64,000 nucleotides of DNA from the NCBI GenBank assembly GCA_905178155.1, contig CAJINV010000020.1, positions 310,001 through 374,000 on the forward strand, read 5' to 3'. Positions 11,259-23,161 of the stretch are shown here, piece after piece (position 1 is the first letter of the stretch; each line of letters starts with the position of its first letter). The translations under genes were made by a program, and so were the position numbers. The notes beneath the pieces are model-generated. The model was not told where the DNA came from. It saw only the letters and a program-made list of their open reading frames with translations, and did not search any database. This DNA comes from Amoebophrya sp. A120. Lineage: Eukaryota; Sar; Dinophyceae; Syndiniales; Amoebophryaceae.

Positions 11259-12003
11259 ATGGGAAAACAAGCGAGCGCCGCGCCGGGCAAAGCTGCAATG
11301 AAAAAAAGCGCAGCAAAGCCGGTAGGGAAGGAGCGATTGAAAAGCAAAAAATCCTCGTCGTCCTCGAGCTCCGCACCAGCTCCGACGAAAACTGGTACAA
11401 ATGCCAGTAAAAACGCAGCTCGTACTACGTCTTCCGCGTCTAGTGCAAAAAAAGATCCAGCACAGAAAAATACTACTATCCCCGGCGCCGTGGGCAATCT
11501 GATCGAGGCAAAAATGCGGGAAATGGTCACCAAGCGCGGCGCCGAAAAAACGTGCTGACCCTCGGAGATTCCGCGAGCGCTGTTTGCAAGTTCGGACTGG
11601 CGCGGCCTGATGGCGCAGACCCGCGACATCGCGGTCCGGCTGGCGAAGCAGGGCGTGCTTATGGATTGCAAATATGTCTGGGTCTGGAAACTTGTGATGC
11701 AAGTCCGTGAACAATAAAGTGCTCTGTAATGCGCCGCCAAGCATGACAAGTTTTTTCGTAATTCTGTGCTGCGTATTTCGCACGAAAAACTGCGCTTTTG
11801 CATGACAGGCAAGAGGACCTCTTGGTGGCGACGCAATACAGAGTGCAGAGTCATGCTAGACTAGCATGACAACTCTCGCAATCTTCCAGACCCAGACATT
11901 TTTGCACTTGATAGTGCTGACGATTGAACAAAAGGGAAAGCAGATCACGGTGGGAAACGCGGAGGAGATCAAGGGACCGGTGCGATTGCGGTCGAAGGTG
12001 TAA
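11259..12003 (+). CDS. DUF3253-domain protein, candidate selenoprotein (161 aa with Sec100)
   Basis: Exons 11259-11659 and 11919-12003 are separated by an introner. Residues 1-75 are a Lys/Ala/Ser-rich tail. Residues about 76-155 match the small DUF3253 family as I know it: a helix, then the signature read in bacteria as KTICPSEVARAL, then WR.LM, and a final basic wing with QKGK and GPVRLR. Here the signature reads KTC-TGA-PSEIPRAL, so the TGA at 11556-11558 sits exactly at the family's conserved Cys. Homology (SDWRGLMAQTRDIAVRLAKQ) continues in the same frame after the TGA and across the introner to TAA at 12001. TGA is an ordinary stop for several neighbours, so reassignment is unlikely. 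Selenocysteine insertion is inferred. I found no convincing SECIS in 12004-13035. Alternatives are a pseudogene with one nonsense change, or a sequencing error. Confidence 0.7.
11556..11558 (+). other. In-frame TGA, probable selenocysteine codon
   Basis: Preceded by TGC (Cys99) and followed by Pro-Ser-Glu. It replaces the invariant Cys of the CPSE motif of DUF3253. Cys-to-Sec exchange at a conserved redox-type Cys is the usual hallmark of selenoproteins. Confidence 0.65.
11660..11913. mobile_element. Introner element, family 1, in the DUF3253 gene
   Basis: Begins TATGGATTGCAAATATGTC and ends GACATTTTTGCACTTGATA, which are inverted copies; the inversion continues inward as TGGGTCTGGAA / TTCCAGACCCA. 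Perfect 5-bp repeat GTGCT at 11655-11659 and 11914-11918. Removal of the element and one repeat restores GTG CTG ACG in frame. No phase of cutting gives GT-AG ends. Confidence 0.9.
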
Positions 12004-13035
12004 AACTTTCTTTCATTAAAGTACTTGCGCAAGACAAGTTTAGAATTCGAAATCCAACTCATCTCGCAGCCGATCGGTTGTTCATACGGAGGTCTAGTCA
12101 GAGTCAGCTTTTAGTGTGATGCCTCGACATAATTTTGACGACAACTACCTCAACCATCGAAAGGTGCAGAGTCGAGATATGTCAACGAGGTTGATTTTTT
12201 TTGCAGCGGAAATCGATGCAGGTGCAACTGATGGATTTTTGTTTGGATGAGTCTTTTCAGCTCGTGAACAGCGCGAATATGCTGGTCGGTTGCCCCGTGA
12301 AGAAATCGTAGTCATTTTGGATGGAAAACCACACGAGAAAACTCTCCTCATGCTTTGTTCGAGATGAACATAATATAATATTTCATCGAAAAGGAGCACA
12401 GACTCGAGGTGAGAGTTCTGTCCTGTTAATTTTTGATGACCTCGGATGTTGAGAGAATTTAGCTCAGCGCGCGTTCTCGGATAAGAAGGCAGACGAGCCC
12501 ACCGCACTTTCGGGAGAGAAGAGTGATAATTCGCAGAGATTTATTGATGGTTCTGCACCTATGAAAAAAACCAGCGGCCCCAATTTTTGTTTTCACGGTA
12601 GCAAGAAAAGCTTTGCTTTTGAGTTGATGTTTATGGACAAACAGTAGACATGTAGAAAGATATCCAATGGGTCGTCGTGTCGCGGGATGAAATGAACACG
12701 ACTTTTGAAATGTGTAGTATAGGATAACTAAGGTGGATTGACGTCTTCGTGAAGAACCTTCGTCGGGGGAGCTCTAGCGTAGTCGTTTGAAGATACAACT
12801 GTTGGTCGTAGTCGCGCAGAGTGAAGACAAACCATGACCTGTAATTTCGTTTCAAAAAACCTTCTAGGCCTTTTGAGAAGCTGCAGGTACGACAGCAGTA
12901 AGGAAGTCCATAGCAAGTAGGTATACTACGCTAATTGTGGTCTTTACGCCTGTGTCCGTTCCTTGTTTAAAAATGCATCCCCACTTGTATTAAAAACCTG
13001 TATCACAACATCAACATCTTACTAAAACTGCAAAA
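12004..13035 (+). other. Intergenic / 3' UTR of the DUF3253 gene
   Basis: No gene seen. If the upstream gene is a selenoprotein its SECIS should lie here. Hairpins around 12375-12400 (GATGAA / TTTCATC) and 12835-12895 (ATGACCTG ... CAGG) were considered, but neither has the full SECIS core at proper spacing. Confidence 0.4.
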
Positions 13036-15218
13036 ATGCCTCTCGCCGGCTCCACGACGCCGCTCGCGTCGGTGTTCGCGAAGACGGTACGTTTCGCGGT
13101 GCGCGTCGGCGAAAAAGTTGCCGACTACCTGGAGCAGCAAGACGATCGCGACCAAGGAAGGGCCGCGGTGGAGGTGACATCAACTACAGAGACATCTTCG
13201 CGAAGTGGTAGTGGAATTTCTGGAGTAGAAGTTCCTCGTTCTGCAGCAGTAACGTGTGACCACAGCACGACGACCAGTACAACAACCGAGGAAATAAACG
13301 AGTGTAGCCGGACCACGAGCATTTCGACAGCTACCACAACGGCTACATCGCCGACGTCCGAGACCTCTCTCTCGACCTCTACTACTTTTGGAGACCTTGA
13401 CGTCTGCTTCTCCCAGCAAGAATGCGCGATCTGTCTCCGTTCTTTGGAAAAGGGCGCGCTGCTACGGACGCAGTGCGGACATTGGTACCACGCAGCCTGC
13501 GGGATGCAAGCCTGGCAGCGCCGGCCGCTTTGTCCGCTCTGTCGGGAACCGATAGATTGCGTTGCCGACAGTGTTGACACGTGCACGCCGGTCACGTTTG
13601 AGGATCTTTGCAGCGCAGGCAACTACTGCACCGGGGACCGGACTTCACAGAACAGTGTGGCGGCGAGACCGTATCTATGTTTTGCTTGGCTTTTTTTGCA
13701 TGAAGTAAGTAGTCTTTGCATAATGATCAATTTTGGTTCCGAATCAATTAGATCAAGGGTACTTGTTCTTAAAGCCATAGCGAAGAACGTCCGATAAAAA
13801 AAACACAGATCCTTCCCGACAAATCCCGCGGATTACTTTGCCGGTTCGGATTCCGACGCATTGCGGCGTGTTTCGCAGGCCATCACACGCCTAAGCCTCG
13901 TGGACAATGCGCTTGCAGTGCGGCCTCGCGACGCTGGGGGGGCATCGTATTCGTTTGATTCATTTTTTTTTTGGTGCTAGTATGATGTATGTTAGGAGGT
14001 AGCCAGTTTCATCCACCATGTTTTCGGTTTCCTCGATACAAGGCTGGCTTTGAATGATTATGATCCCAAATAGTTTATTTTGAACAATAAAGCTGCCATT
14101 CTGAAATCAGTCGTTCTCCCGGCGACGACGCCACGTCCGGCACCCCGACCGGCGAGGAACGGCAGCGGCAGCAAGACGAATCCGTCCGTGGCATCCTCAA
14201 CACCGTGCCCATAGATCCGCACGTGCTGGCCCGGATGCGGCGCGAGAACCGCAGACTCGGAACGCAGCCGGCTTTTTCCAGCATGCTGCGCGGCGGGGTC
14301 GAAAATAACGCTCACGGTCATTCGCGCGCACCGTCCACGGGCTGCATTTACGCCGATCTGTTCCTCGCGGACTTGGGAATCTGGTCTAATTTGAACTACA
14401 GCAGCGCGAACAATGCAAATGCTTCGTCCTCCTCTAGTAGCAGCACGGCGGCAGCCCTGTCGACGAGCCCGTCGGTCACGGACCTGAACACGATGGTGGA
14501 ACAAGGATCTTCAAACCCGAATTCACCCACTACGACTTTTCGACGGGGGGAACAAAGACCGGAAGTGACGGACACAGCAGCCACAGCACCTTCAACATTA
14601 TTCTCCACCACGACTTCTGGTAGCGCCACCTCTACCTCCACCAGCAGAGATGATTCCTCGCCCACAAGTAGGTTGCAGCAGAACCTGAACCGCGCAGCGA
14701 ATCTTCCGACAGCTAACACTACGACAAATTCCACCTCCACCAGTGCCACCACCGCGGAGGAGCTTTTGGAAAACGGGACGTTGAACCTACCACCTCTCAC
14801 CGAGTACCAGCACTCGCTGCTCCGCGGCGTGTGCCTCGTGCAGCTGATCGACGAGCTGTTTCAGTACGCGTCGGTCGGGCACTACGAGGCGGTGTCCGCG
14901 ATTTTGAGCAGTGGGTTTGTGGACGTGAAGTCCGCGAAGGACGTCTGTGGCAACACGATCCTGCACTTCGCGCGGAACCTGGACATTGTGAAGCTGTGTG
15001 TCGAAACCTACCACGCCGACGTAAACGCGGTAAACGACGCGGTGTGGAGTCCGCTGCACTGGGCCGCGGAATGCGAAAACCCCGCCTTGTGTTGGACGCT
15101 GCTCCAGTACGGCGCAGACCCGACGGTGTATACGAATTGCTCCAGGACCGCCAGGGATCTCGCCACCTCCGACGCCGTGCGGTCCGTCTTCGACTCCTTC
15201 TCCTCGCGGTCGGCGTGA
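13036..15218 (+). CDS. RING-H2 / ankyrin-repeat protein, probable E3 ubiquitin ligase, 626 aa
   Basis: Three exons: 13036-13670, 13809-13946 and 14111-15218, joined by two GT-AG introns in phase 2 (GTATCT...ACACAG and GTATTC...AATCAG). A Ser/Thr-rich region precedes a RING-H2 finger at about residues 130-172 (CAICLRSL ... CGHWYHAAC ... CPLC, with the C-x2-C / C-x-H-x2-H-x2-C / C-x2-C ligand order). After a long Ser/Thr linker come ankyrin repeats at about 495-615 (GNTILHFA, WSPLHWAAE, LLQYGADPT). RING-H2 domains recruit E2 enzymes and ankyrin repeats bind substrates, so a ubiquitin-ligase role follows from the family; the substrate is unknown. Low-complexity linkers are typical of neighbouring genes. 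Confidence 0.88.
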
Positions 15219-16610
15219 AGGTCAGAACTGTGGATGGATTTAGAATAAGGTGTATGCGTCTCTGTGAATTTCTCCTGTCCCCACTCTAGTAAGTACTACA
15301 CGCCCACCTACTTATACGACAGTGAATACCAAGATTACAACCACCTGCAGCACCACCCTTCTACGAGTATCAGCCCCTTTTATTTAGCACCATCGAAAAA
15401 AAGCCGCTTAGGATGTTTGACCTTTTGCAATTTTGAAAAGTCTCGGATAAGATAGATACACCCTTGTTTAATATTCTGTTTCGAACTGTAAAAATGTCGC
15501 AAGTGTACAGACCCGCAATGTGATGTGGAATCTATGCTGGCAACTTAAAATATAAAAAGTCTACCCCAGTAGTTGACGGCTCTGTGAATCTTGATCTTTG
15601 ATCGTAAGCCTGAATGACTGGCGGTGAAAACGAGCAAGAAAGATTCCCAAGAAACATTTTCCTAGGAAGTGTTTCCAGTTTTGAATTTTGGTTTGTTTCT
15701 GATTTAGTACCGAGCAATGATGCTAAAAGTTGAAAACAACAGCTTTATTGCCAATAACAATTAAGGACGGCACGAAAATGAGCAGAACTGGCACTGTAAT
15801 GCGTAAGCTGATAGCGGAGCTACGGATATCTGAACTAGGTGGTTTAAAGAACTTTCTTCAGCTTATGACTTTCCTGAAGTTTCGAGTTATTCAGCACACA
15901 CTGGTGTGAGTATGATTCTCTACGTATTGACTTCACTCAAAAACATACGTAGCAAATCGGTTCTTGCACAACTGTTGGTTTTTGCAGCGTCTGGGCGCAA
16001 CATCCAACAGAAAAGGGAAATCCGCCACTGCTGCTTCTTTCTGAAGAGGTATCCGTTGGACTGGAAAGTATTGAGTGCGCTAGTGGACAAATTCAGCATC
16101 GCCGGCCTTCGGAAACAAGGGAAGGACTGAACTAGCGCCACCCGAGCTTTTTTTTCGATGATCTCTTTACTCGTTTTCTTGGACACCAATATGATAATCC
16201 CACGCCCGTATGAGTTTTCAAATGACGCTGTCAATGTCAGTTTTGACCGAAAAAAATAAATTCCTGATAGAGATGAAAAAGGCCTGAAGCAACCACAAAA
16301 ATCGTGGAGCTACAGCGTGCTTCCGATACAGTAAGTAGACCACGGGTGCACCTGCTGAAGCCACTGCGTGCTCCCGCGTTCCCGCCTGTCTTTAACTTGC
16401 CGAGAGAGTAGCGAGGTCGTTCGTGTATCGCTCGTGCGAATGAATTTTTGAGAGTCTTGAGTGAACAAGTTCAAGTAGAGATGTTTGCTCATGGTTGTGT
16501 TCTTTTGTGGCGCATTTTACTGCATTTTAGTACAACGCTAAAGACTGCAGCATTACCATTACTCGCAAATTATTGGAAGCATCTCGACCGCGTCTCCACA
16601 CTCCAAAACC
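15219..16610. other. Intergenic, no gene seen
   Basis: AT-richer spacer of 1.4 kb. Short frames only (15906-16130 on +, 15920-16234 on -), overlapping each other and without features. Confidence 0.5.
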
Positions 16611-19114
16611 ATGCCTCCCTGCTTCCAGCAGAGCGACTTCGCCCGCATGACGGGAGCTGAGCTGGCCGCGGTCCTGGCCGGCCACGGCAAGTCGGTGGCG
16701 AACCCGCGGGCGAGCAAGCAGACACTGATCGAAAAGTTAGTCAAGATTGAGGAGGTCACGGAGCGCGGCCTGATGCACGACGCCATGACGCGAACCGGGT
16801 TGATGAACTTGCTGGAGGGGATGGGGAACCACTCCTCTTCGAATCAAGTGTTTTCCCGGGGCATGCTATGCAATACAAATTTCCCGTACATGTATGAAAT
16901 GCATGACAAATTTTGCTAGCTTAGAGTGTCCAAATTTTCATGCTGACTACGATTGAAGGCAAGTTTTGTCATGCAGAAACAGCATTCATACGTGTGCGGG
17001 AGATTTGGATTTCCTGTGGATACATGCTGGCGACGCGGGTCATCTCCACACTGAACAAGCGGGCCCGGCTATCCAAGAAAAAAAACGTTGTTAGTGTGAA
17101 TTTGTAATGCGCAAGAACATGCAAGATAATTACGTCTGTCATGCTTGGCATGGATTGTAGGGTCCAGTAAAGGGCGTTTTCACATCCTCTCTGCGCATGA
17201 CAGGTTTTTGCTGTCATGCCAGACAGATTTGTAATGCTGTTCCTCCAAAAAAGTTACACCTACAATGTTTTTTTCTTGGATACCGCCAGGAAGAAAAGAA
17301 AAAACTGGAAAAGCAAAAGGCAATCGAAAAAGCGAAAGTAAAGGAGCAAAAAGAAGCGGCAAAGGCGGAGGCGGCAGCGGCCAAAGTCGCGAAAGCGAAG
17401 GAGAAAGCGGAGAGGAAATTGGCGGGAAGTAGTAGCAAAGCGGTTCTTGTTGTTCCGGTGAATACGAAGATGACTGCGCAGCAGGCCGGCGCTCTTCCAA
17501 AAATTGCAGGGCCTGCCGCGAAGATAGTAAATCCGGACGATCCAATGCAGCAGCTGCGAAACCAACCCGCAGCGCCATCGCAGATGAATGCAGGATCTAG
17601 TTTATCTAAAGCTGATTCTAAGCCGAGCCGCGCTGTCCAACAACCTACTGTCGCTAGTAGAAGTGCAACTACTTCTGTGTCTGTTCTCGCTCCTGCTGTT
17701 GCTGCCTCGGCGAAAGACAGCGAAAGAACCGACCCGGCGTTGCGGTACCCGGGGTTGCCGAAGGACTGCAAGGATAAATTCCAAATCAACGTGTATTTTC
17801 GCGAAAAGTGGAGCAAGTATCCCTACGTGAAAGACGACTCGGTGAAATTCGTAACCGAAGCCGACACGCAGCTGGTCCGACACATCCCAGAACTCCAGTA
17901 CCAGACCGCGTTCCTCCCCTTGGAACACGAAATCAAAAAGGTGCGCAAGCAGTTGCAAGGGGGCACGCAGGAGGTGCTGATTCTTATTTGCGATCTTTTT
18001 TTTCGTTCGTCGGGCTTAGTTATTACGTTGCTCTATCTAAGCGAGATTTTGATGATTGTGCAGCATCGAAAAAAAAAAAATCCATCAGGTGCATACCGAG
18101 ATTATGAAGCGGCTCCACGATGTTGAAAATTTACCGGAAGCGGAGAAGAAGAAGTCCTGCGAGGGCTCCTTGGTCACTTCATGGGAAGATTTCTTCTACG
18201 GCGGCACCTCCATTTTTCATCTCACGGCGAATTCCTTCAAGGTGGTGTGGCACAACCACGGCGGCATTCTGTACTGTTGGTACCACCACAAAGCGCACCA
18301 ACAGTTCTGGTCGCAGTTCAGCATGAAGGAGCGGAAGCAGGAGTCGGACCTGGTCTGGCAACGGTGGATGGAGTTGTTCGAGAAGGAATTGTTCGTCCCC
18401 ATGGCGCAGAGACTGACCACGCATGTGCAAAAGTATTTGCAGAAGAAGCAGAAACTCGTGGCAACGGTGGACGCGCGGAAAAAACAGATCGAGCAGCAAA
18501 AAATGCTGTTGGAAGAGAAGCGGATCATGCAGGAAAAAATGGAGCAGAAAAAGCGGGAAGAGGAGAAACTTCTTGCCGCACGGATGTTGAAAAAGCAGGA
18601 AGAAGAATTGCTGTCAAAGAAAAAACAAGCCGAGCAATTACAATTAGAGGCGGAGCGCGAGAAGAACGCCACTACGGTCGAAGAACAACGGGGTGCGGAA
18701 ACTACGGGGCGGATGCAAGCTACAACTGGCGAAGGAGCCACCGCGAACGGCGGTGCTGCCGCGGAACTGAAGAGCGCCGCGGGAAAGAACAAGATGAAAC
18801 CGACTGAAGAAGAAGTGATCAATCTCGTGTCCTCTGATTCCAGTAAGTCGTCCTCCGTCGCCGTCGTCGTGGAAGTTGTCGATAAGAAAGTAGTGGAACA
18901 GCAAGCAGTTATCAACGAGAGCGCGACAGAGGTGCTCGATGATGCAAAGGCCGTCGTGGTATCAGGAACTGTCCCGGCGGTGTCGGACGGGGAATTGGTG
19001 AAAGGAAAAAGACCTGCCTCCGTAGGAGCCGTGCAGGAAGCAGAGTTTGTAGCCTCTGGGGAGCAGGACAGTTCGCTAAAAAAACGGAAGATTGAGGAAC
19101 TGGAACAGTTGTAA
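16611..19114 (+). CDS. Nuclear-type protein with SAP-like N-terminus and long coiled coils, 669 aa
   Basis: Exons 16611-16866, 17028-17069, 17288-17973 and 18089-19114. The first two introns are introners; the third is GT-AG. N-terminal residues 10-45 (MTGAELAAVLAGHGKS ... LIEKLVKI) resemble a SAP helix-turn-helix. Then comes a Lys/Glu/Ala coiled coil (about 100-150) and a conserved-looking central block with many aromatic residues (FQINVYFREKWSKYPYV; SFKVVWHNHGGILYCWYHHK). A second Glu/Lys/Gln coiled coil follows (about 440-520). The C-terminus has VINLVSSDSSKSS, resembling a SUMO-interacting motif, and KKRKIEE, a possible NLS. The family is not recognised. SAP plus NLS plus SIM-like sequence suggests chromatin or RNA work in the nucleus, which is an inference. 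Confidence 0.8.
16867..17022. mobile_element. Short introner element (156 bp)
   Basis: Starts TATGCAATACAAATTTCC and ends GGATTTCCTGTGGATA, weak inverted ends. Perfect 5-bp repeat CATGC at 16862-16866 and 17023-17027. Internal GCATGACAAA motif. Excision joins SRGM to LATRV in frame. No GT-AG phase exists. Confidence 0.85.
17070..17282 (+). mobile_element. Introner element, family 2, orientation A
   Basis: Terminal inverted repeat TATCCAAGAAAAAAA / TTTTTTTCTTGGATA. Flanking repeats CCGGC (17065-17069) and CCGCC (17283-17287). Spliced sequence reads ...NKRARQEEKKK in frame. Its reverse complement matches the element at 59217-59425 almost base for base along the whole length. Confidence 0.92.
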
Positions 19115-20222
19115 GCAGCTGGTATGAATTGCAGAATGAGAGACGGTTAATGTTAAAGCTGTTAGCAACTTCAGATTTATTTTTCGCTCGAAAGTTTCTA
19201 GTACATTACAGAGCTAGGTTTGTAAACTCCGCTGTGATCTAAATTTGTATCCTTCGTATGAAGCAAAAAAAAAGGAGAAACCGACACTGCCACAGAAAGA
19301 AACTCACCGCAGATGATGTCGTGCTTCTTTTGCGCAAGAAGTTAGTACTTCCTTGAAAATATTGACTATGCAAAAGAGACGGATCCTGAGTACATGTGTT
19401 TTTTCTCCCAAGCAACAGAGGTAGAAACTGTCCGCTAAGACATGACATGATTGTTCCTGAACGAGCAAATAGCGCAAAGACCCACCACTCTCTCACACAG
19501 AAAAGGATCCAATTAGTACATGATGGCTACATACCGCTTCTATGAGAAACGCGAATCAATCTCGATTTCAATTACGCAAGCACTGTGCACAGCGTGGCGG
19601 TGATCAGCGATCCATTTTTATCAAGAATCCAATCACTTCCCACAACTGCGAGCAACATTTTTGATACAATCTCCACCACATGCAACTACACACCAGGGCA
19701 CCTAGAAGTGAGTGAGGTTTTTTCATTCGCTTTTTCGCGCTTTTGTTTTGTTTCCCTTTTACTTCACATCAAACACCATCAATTTTCGCGACATATTTAG
19801 CATTCCTAAGTATAGAAAATTTTTGTGAAGTGGAAAGAAGCACATTAGTGCTAACATAGCCTAGAGAAAGATCTGCTGCAGCGTTTCTCGTTGAGCAGCG
19901 CGGCAATTGCTCGCAGATCTCCATATCTTTCCTGCGTTTCAACAACAAACGGCATCGAGACTTTTCAAAATTTTGAAAAACACCTTATTTTTGCCGTGCG
20001 CAAGTTGCACCGCGGCACTAATAGCAAACCCCTTTCCATATTACCCTGGCGACAACGCCGTCCGGTCTAATTAGCTGTGAACGTAGAATTTTCTACTAGC
20101 ATAGGAGTAGGAAATTCATCTAGATTCCATTTTGGAACTAAAATAAACCCTTCCTACTGTCGTCTTTTCACTGTATTATCCAAAGACAAAGACCGTAAGA
20201 ACTTTTTCCACGAACAACGAAG
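19115..20222. other. Intergenic, no gene seen
   Basis: About 1.1 kb, AT-rich, no supported frame or repeat. Confidence 0.5.
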
Positions 20223-23161
20223 ATGGGAGGCTTCCGATTCTTGTCGCTGATTAAGCCCGTCATGGTGCTGCTGCCGGAGGTGGCGCAGCCGGACCGACGG
20301 ATCCCGTTTAAGGAAAAGCTGCTGTGGACCTCGATTTCCCTCTTCGTTTTCCTGGTGTGCTCACAAATACCGCTGTACGGAATCATGTCCTCCAAGCTGA
20401 GCGATCCCCTCTACTGGATGCGAGTACTATACTTACGACTGTTTGATGTTGCAACAGTGTGTTTGGAGCTATTTCTCGCGTCGTGCTTTGGTTAGTACCT
20501 ACGGTGTCTCACGCAAGAGCTGCAACAGCACGTCCACGTGCACGGCGCCGCGCGCGGAGGTGTTGCAGCAGTACCATAATATGTACGCGCGAGAAGCAAC
20601 GAAAAGGGGATGGACAAAATGTCCTCGTCGCACCGATGTACTGTGGTTTCAAAACGTGAAAATAAACCCAACTGTAATATAGGTACTTATGGCTTCAAAC
20701 CGTGGGTCTTTGATGGAGCTGGGTATTTCGCCGATCGTGACTTCCTCTATGGTGATGCAGTTGCTCGCGGGTTCAAAAATTATTGACGTGGACCAGACCC
20801 TCCGCGAGGACCGAAATTTGTTCAACGGCGCACAGAAATTGTTCGCTCTGCTGATCACCTTCGGAGAAGCAACAGCGTACTGATTTACTACTGTTTTTTT
20901 GCCTGCTTCAAAACCAACAAATGTTATGTACGTGCTGCTTTATTATTATTTTCCGGTATGTACAACGGGGCTGCGTCTGCGTTCCACGTGAAAAATGAAT
21001 TCCAAATAATCAGATACGTGCTTTCTGGGATGTACGGGGATGTCCGCGAGCTTGGTGGTGGCAACTCCATTCTGATCATCATCCAGCTTTTCTTCGCCGG
21101 CGTCGTGGTGCTTCTGCTGGACGAGCTTTTGCAAAAGGGCTACGGTCTGGGCAGCGGAATTTCGCTCTTTATTGCAACCAACATTTGCGAGGCGATTGTG
21201 TGGAAAACCTTCTCCCCGACAACCATCAACACCGGAAAGGGAACCGAGTTCGAAGGTAGGGGTTATGTGGATAAATTGGGTTTTCTTTGGCTTGCAGAAA
21301 TAAAACAAAGAGTGGCGTGCTACGTCTATCTTCGATCATGCAAGAACGGGGGTTCCTTCCGGGCATCGTGCTGTTGATTGAAAATGTCTTCAGGTAGGAA
21401 ACGATTGTTCTCTACAACTATTACTATCAGGTGCTATCGTTGCGCTGTTCCACCTGGTTTTTTCGAGGTCCGACAAATTCCAGGCAGTCAGGGAAGCCTT
21501 CTACCGACAGTCTGCACCAAATCTGACCAACGTGTTTGCAACCGTTCTGGTCTTCCTGATTGTCATTTACTTCCAAGGTAAGCACACGGAAAATCTTCTT
21601 TCTTGAAAAAGAAATCGAATGCGGATGTCGAAAAATGTGTCATGCAGACCTCCGATGGTATTTTCTCTTTGTGTAGCACCAAATAAGCGCATGACAAATA
21701 AATGCACTAGCCCGTACAACGACCACTACAGGCTTCCGCGTCGATCTCGCGGTGAAGTACCAGAAGGTGCGCGGACAGCAGGGCAGCTACCCGATTAAGT
21801 TGTTCTACACGTCCAACATTCCAATCATCCTGCAAACCGCTTTGGTCTCCAACCTGTACTTCTTCTCCCAGCTGCTGTACCGCCGATGGAAGAGCAACAT
21901 GCTGGTATAGTGAAGTGTGCATGACATATCGGATACTTTGTTGACGGTTTTGAATCACAAATATGCAGCATTAGACCACACGGAGATGAAACGGAACAGT
22001 CAAAATTATGCTCTGCATGGTAGTGTTCCGCATGAGAAACCTGTTTTGCTTTACTGTTTGTGCATGACAAAACAACAGGTCAACCTCCTCGGACAGTGGC
22101 AGGACCTGGACTACGGCGGTCAGTCTATCCCGGTCGGAGGCCTCGCTTACTACATCTCCCCGCCTAACAGCTTCTCCGACATCTGGGTACTACAAACTTT
22201 TTTTCTGTGCATGATCACCAGCCGGTCCGTGCATGGCAGATGTACTATGAGCTTTCCAGTGTAGAAGTTCATTGCATGACAAACACGCAAGCACCGCATT
22301 TCTGTTTAGCATGACAAACGCGCCGCAAGACCATTTGGCTACTTCCTATACATCCTACAAATTCATCACCGCCGGTCAATTACATAAAAAAACAGGTCGA
22401 TCCCATCCACGCTCTGTTCTACATCTCCTTCGTGCTGTGCAGTTGCGCTCTGTTCTCTAAGACCTGGATCGAGATCTCCGGCAGCATATGCATTGCAAAT
22501 ATGTCTGGGTCCGGAACAAGCTTGTGATGCTAAAGTATGGATGAGGCTTGTGCTTTCAAGTACAGCCGAGCATGACAAAATTACTTGACACCGTCTGTTG
22601 CTATGTAGCACGCATCACAAACTGCGTCTTTGCAAAAGTAAACGCTTTTGCTGGCTAGGCAACACAGATTTGTCACAGGAATGCTAGACATGCAACACAA
22701 GTTCTTGCACTGTTCCAGACACAGACGTGTTTGCATTCGATACAGCAGCCCCCGTGACGTCGCCAAACAGCTCCGCGACCAGCAGCTCTTGTTTAAGGGG
22801 TACAGGGAAACCAGTCTTATCAGCGTGCTGAACCAGGTAAGGATTTTTTTTCCTGTGGTTGGCGCATCGGAATTTTCTATCTGGGGTAACATCAGATGCA
22901 AAAACTTTCCTTTTTCATCTTGTTATGCCTGTTGCGCTGTAAATTTACATGTTCAACATCACTCCCCACACCGAAAATTCTAAACAGTACATCCCGACCG
23001 CGGCTGCCTTCGGTGGTATGTGCATTGGTATGCTGACCGTGGTGGCGGACTTCTTGGGCGCGATTGGCTCCGGGACCGGTATCCTGCTCGCGGTCACCAT
23101 TGTGTACAACTACTTTGAGCTCGTCTACAAGGAAAAGGAACAGGGCAACTTGCTGTTCTAA
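20223..23161 (+). CDS. SEC61A: Sec61 alpha, channel subunit of the ER protein translocon, 472 aa
   Basis: Nine exons: 20223-20423, 20683-20876, 21014-21255, 21431-21577, 21732-21904, 22079-22186, 22396-22486, 22748-22836 and 22988-23161. The product aligns along its length with eukaryotic Sec61 alpha as I remember it: [103 protein letters not shown] and [17 protein letters not shown]. Length matches the usual ~475 aa. It forms the lateral-gated pore through which secretory and membrane proteins enter the ER. Seven introns are GT-AG; the one between exons 7 and 8 is an introner with non-canonical ends. An essential single-copy-type gene carrying an introner shows that these elements must be spliced efficiently. 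Confidence 0.97.
20424..20687 (+). other. GT-AG intron bounded by perfect 5-bp repeats (SEC61A intron 1)
   Basis: GTACT occurs at 20424-20428 and again at 20683-20687. The intron 20424-20682 can be cut as GTACTATAC...ATATAG with exon 2 starting GTA CTT ATG. The duplication is what a 5-bp target-site duplication would leave, so this ordinary-looking intron may be an aged introner; the inverted repeats are no longer clear. Confidence 0.5.
22487..22742. mobile_element. Introner element, family 1, in SEC61A
   Basis: TATGCATTGCAAATATGTC at the left and GACGTGTTTGCATTCGATA at the right, continuing inward as TGGGTCCGGAA / GTTCCAGACACA. Perfect 5-bp repeat CAGCA at 22482-22486 and 22743-22747. Excision gives [12 protein letters not shown], the expected Sec61 sequence. 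Because the protein is so conserved, this fixes the splice position to within the repeat. Confidence 0.95.

Noticed and set aside
11259-11558. A 99-aa protein ending at the TGA at 11556
   Set aside because: The DUF3253-like sequence continues in frame after the TGA and across an introner, so the short form would lack most of the domain.
12835-12895. SECIS-like hairpin (ATGACCTG ... AAAAA ... CAGG ... GA)
   Set aside because: The GA of the core is not next to the stem and the stem is too short; not convincing without a folding tool.
21905-22078. SEC61A introns 5 and 6 as introners because they hold GCATGACA motifs
   Set aside because: They have good GT-AG borders, no TATC/GATA ends and no 5-bp repeat; the internal motif alone is not enough.
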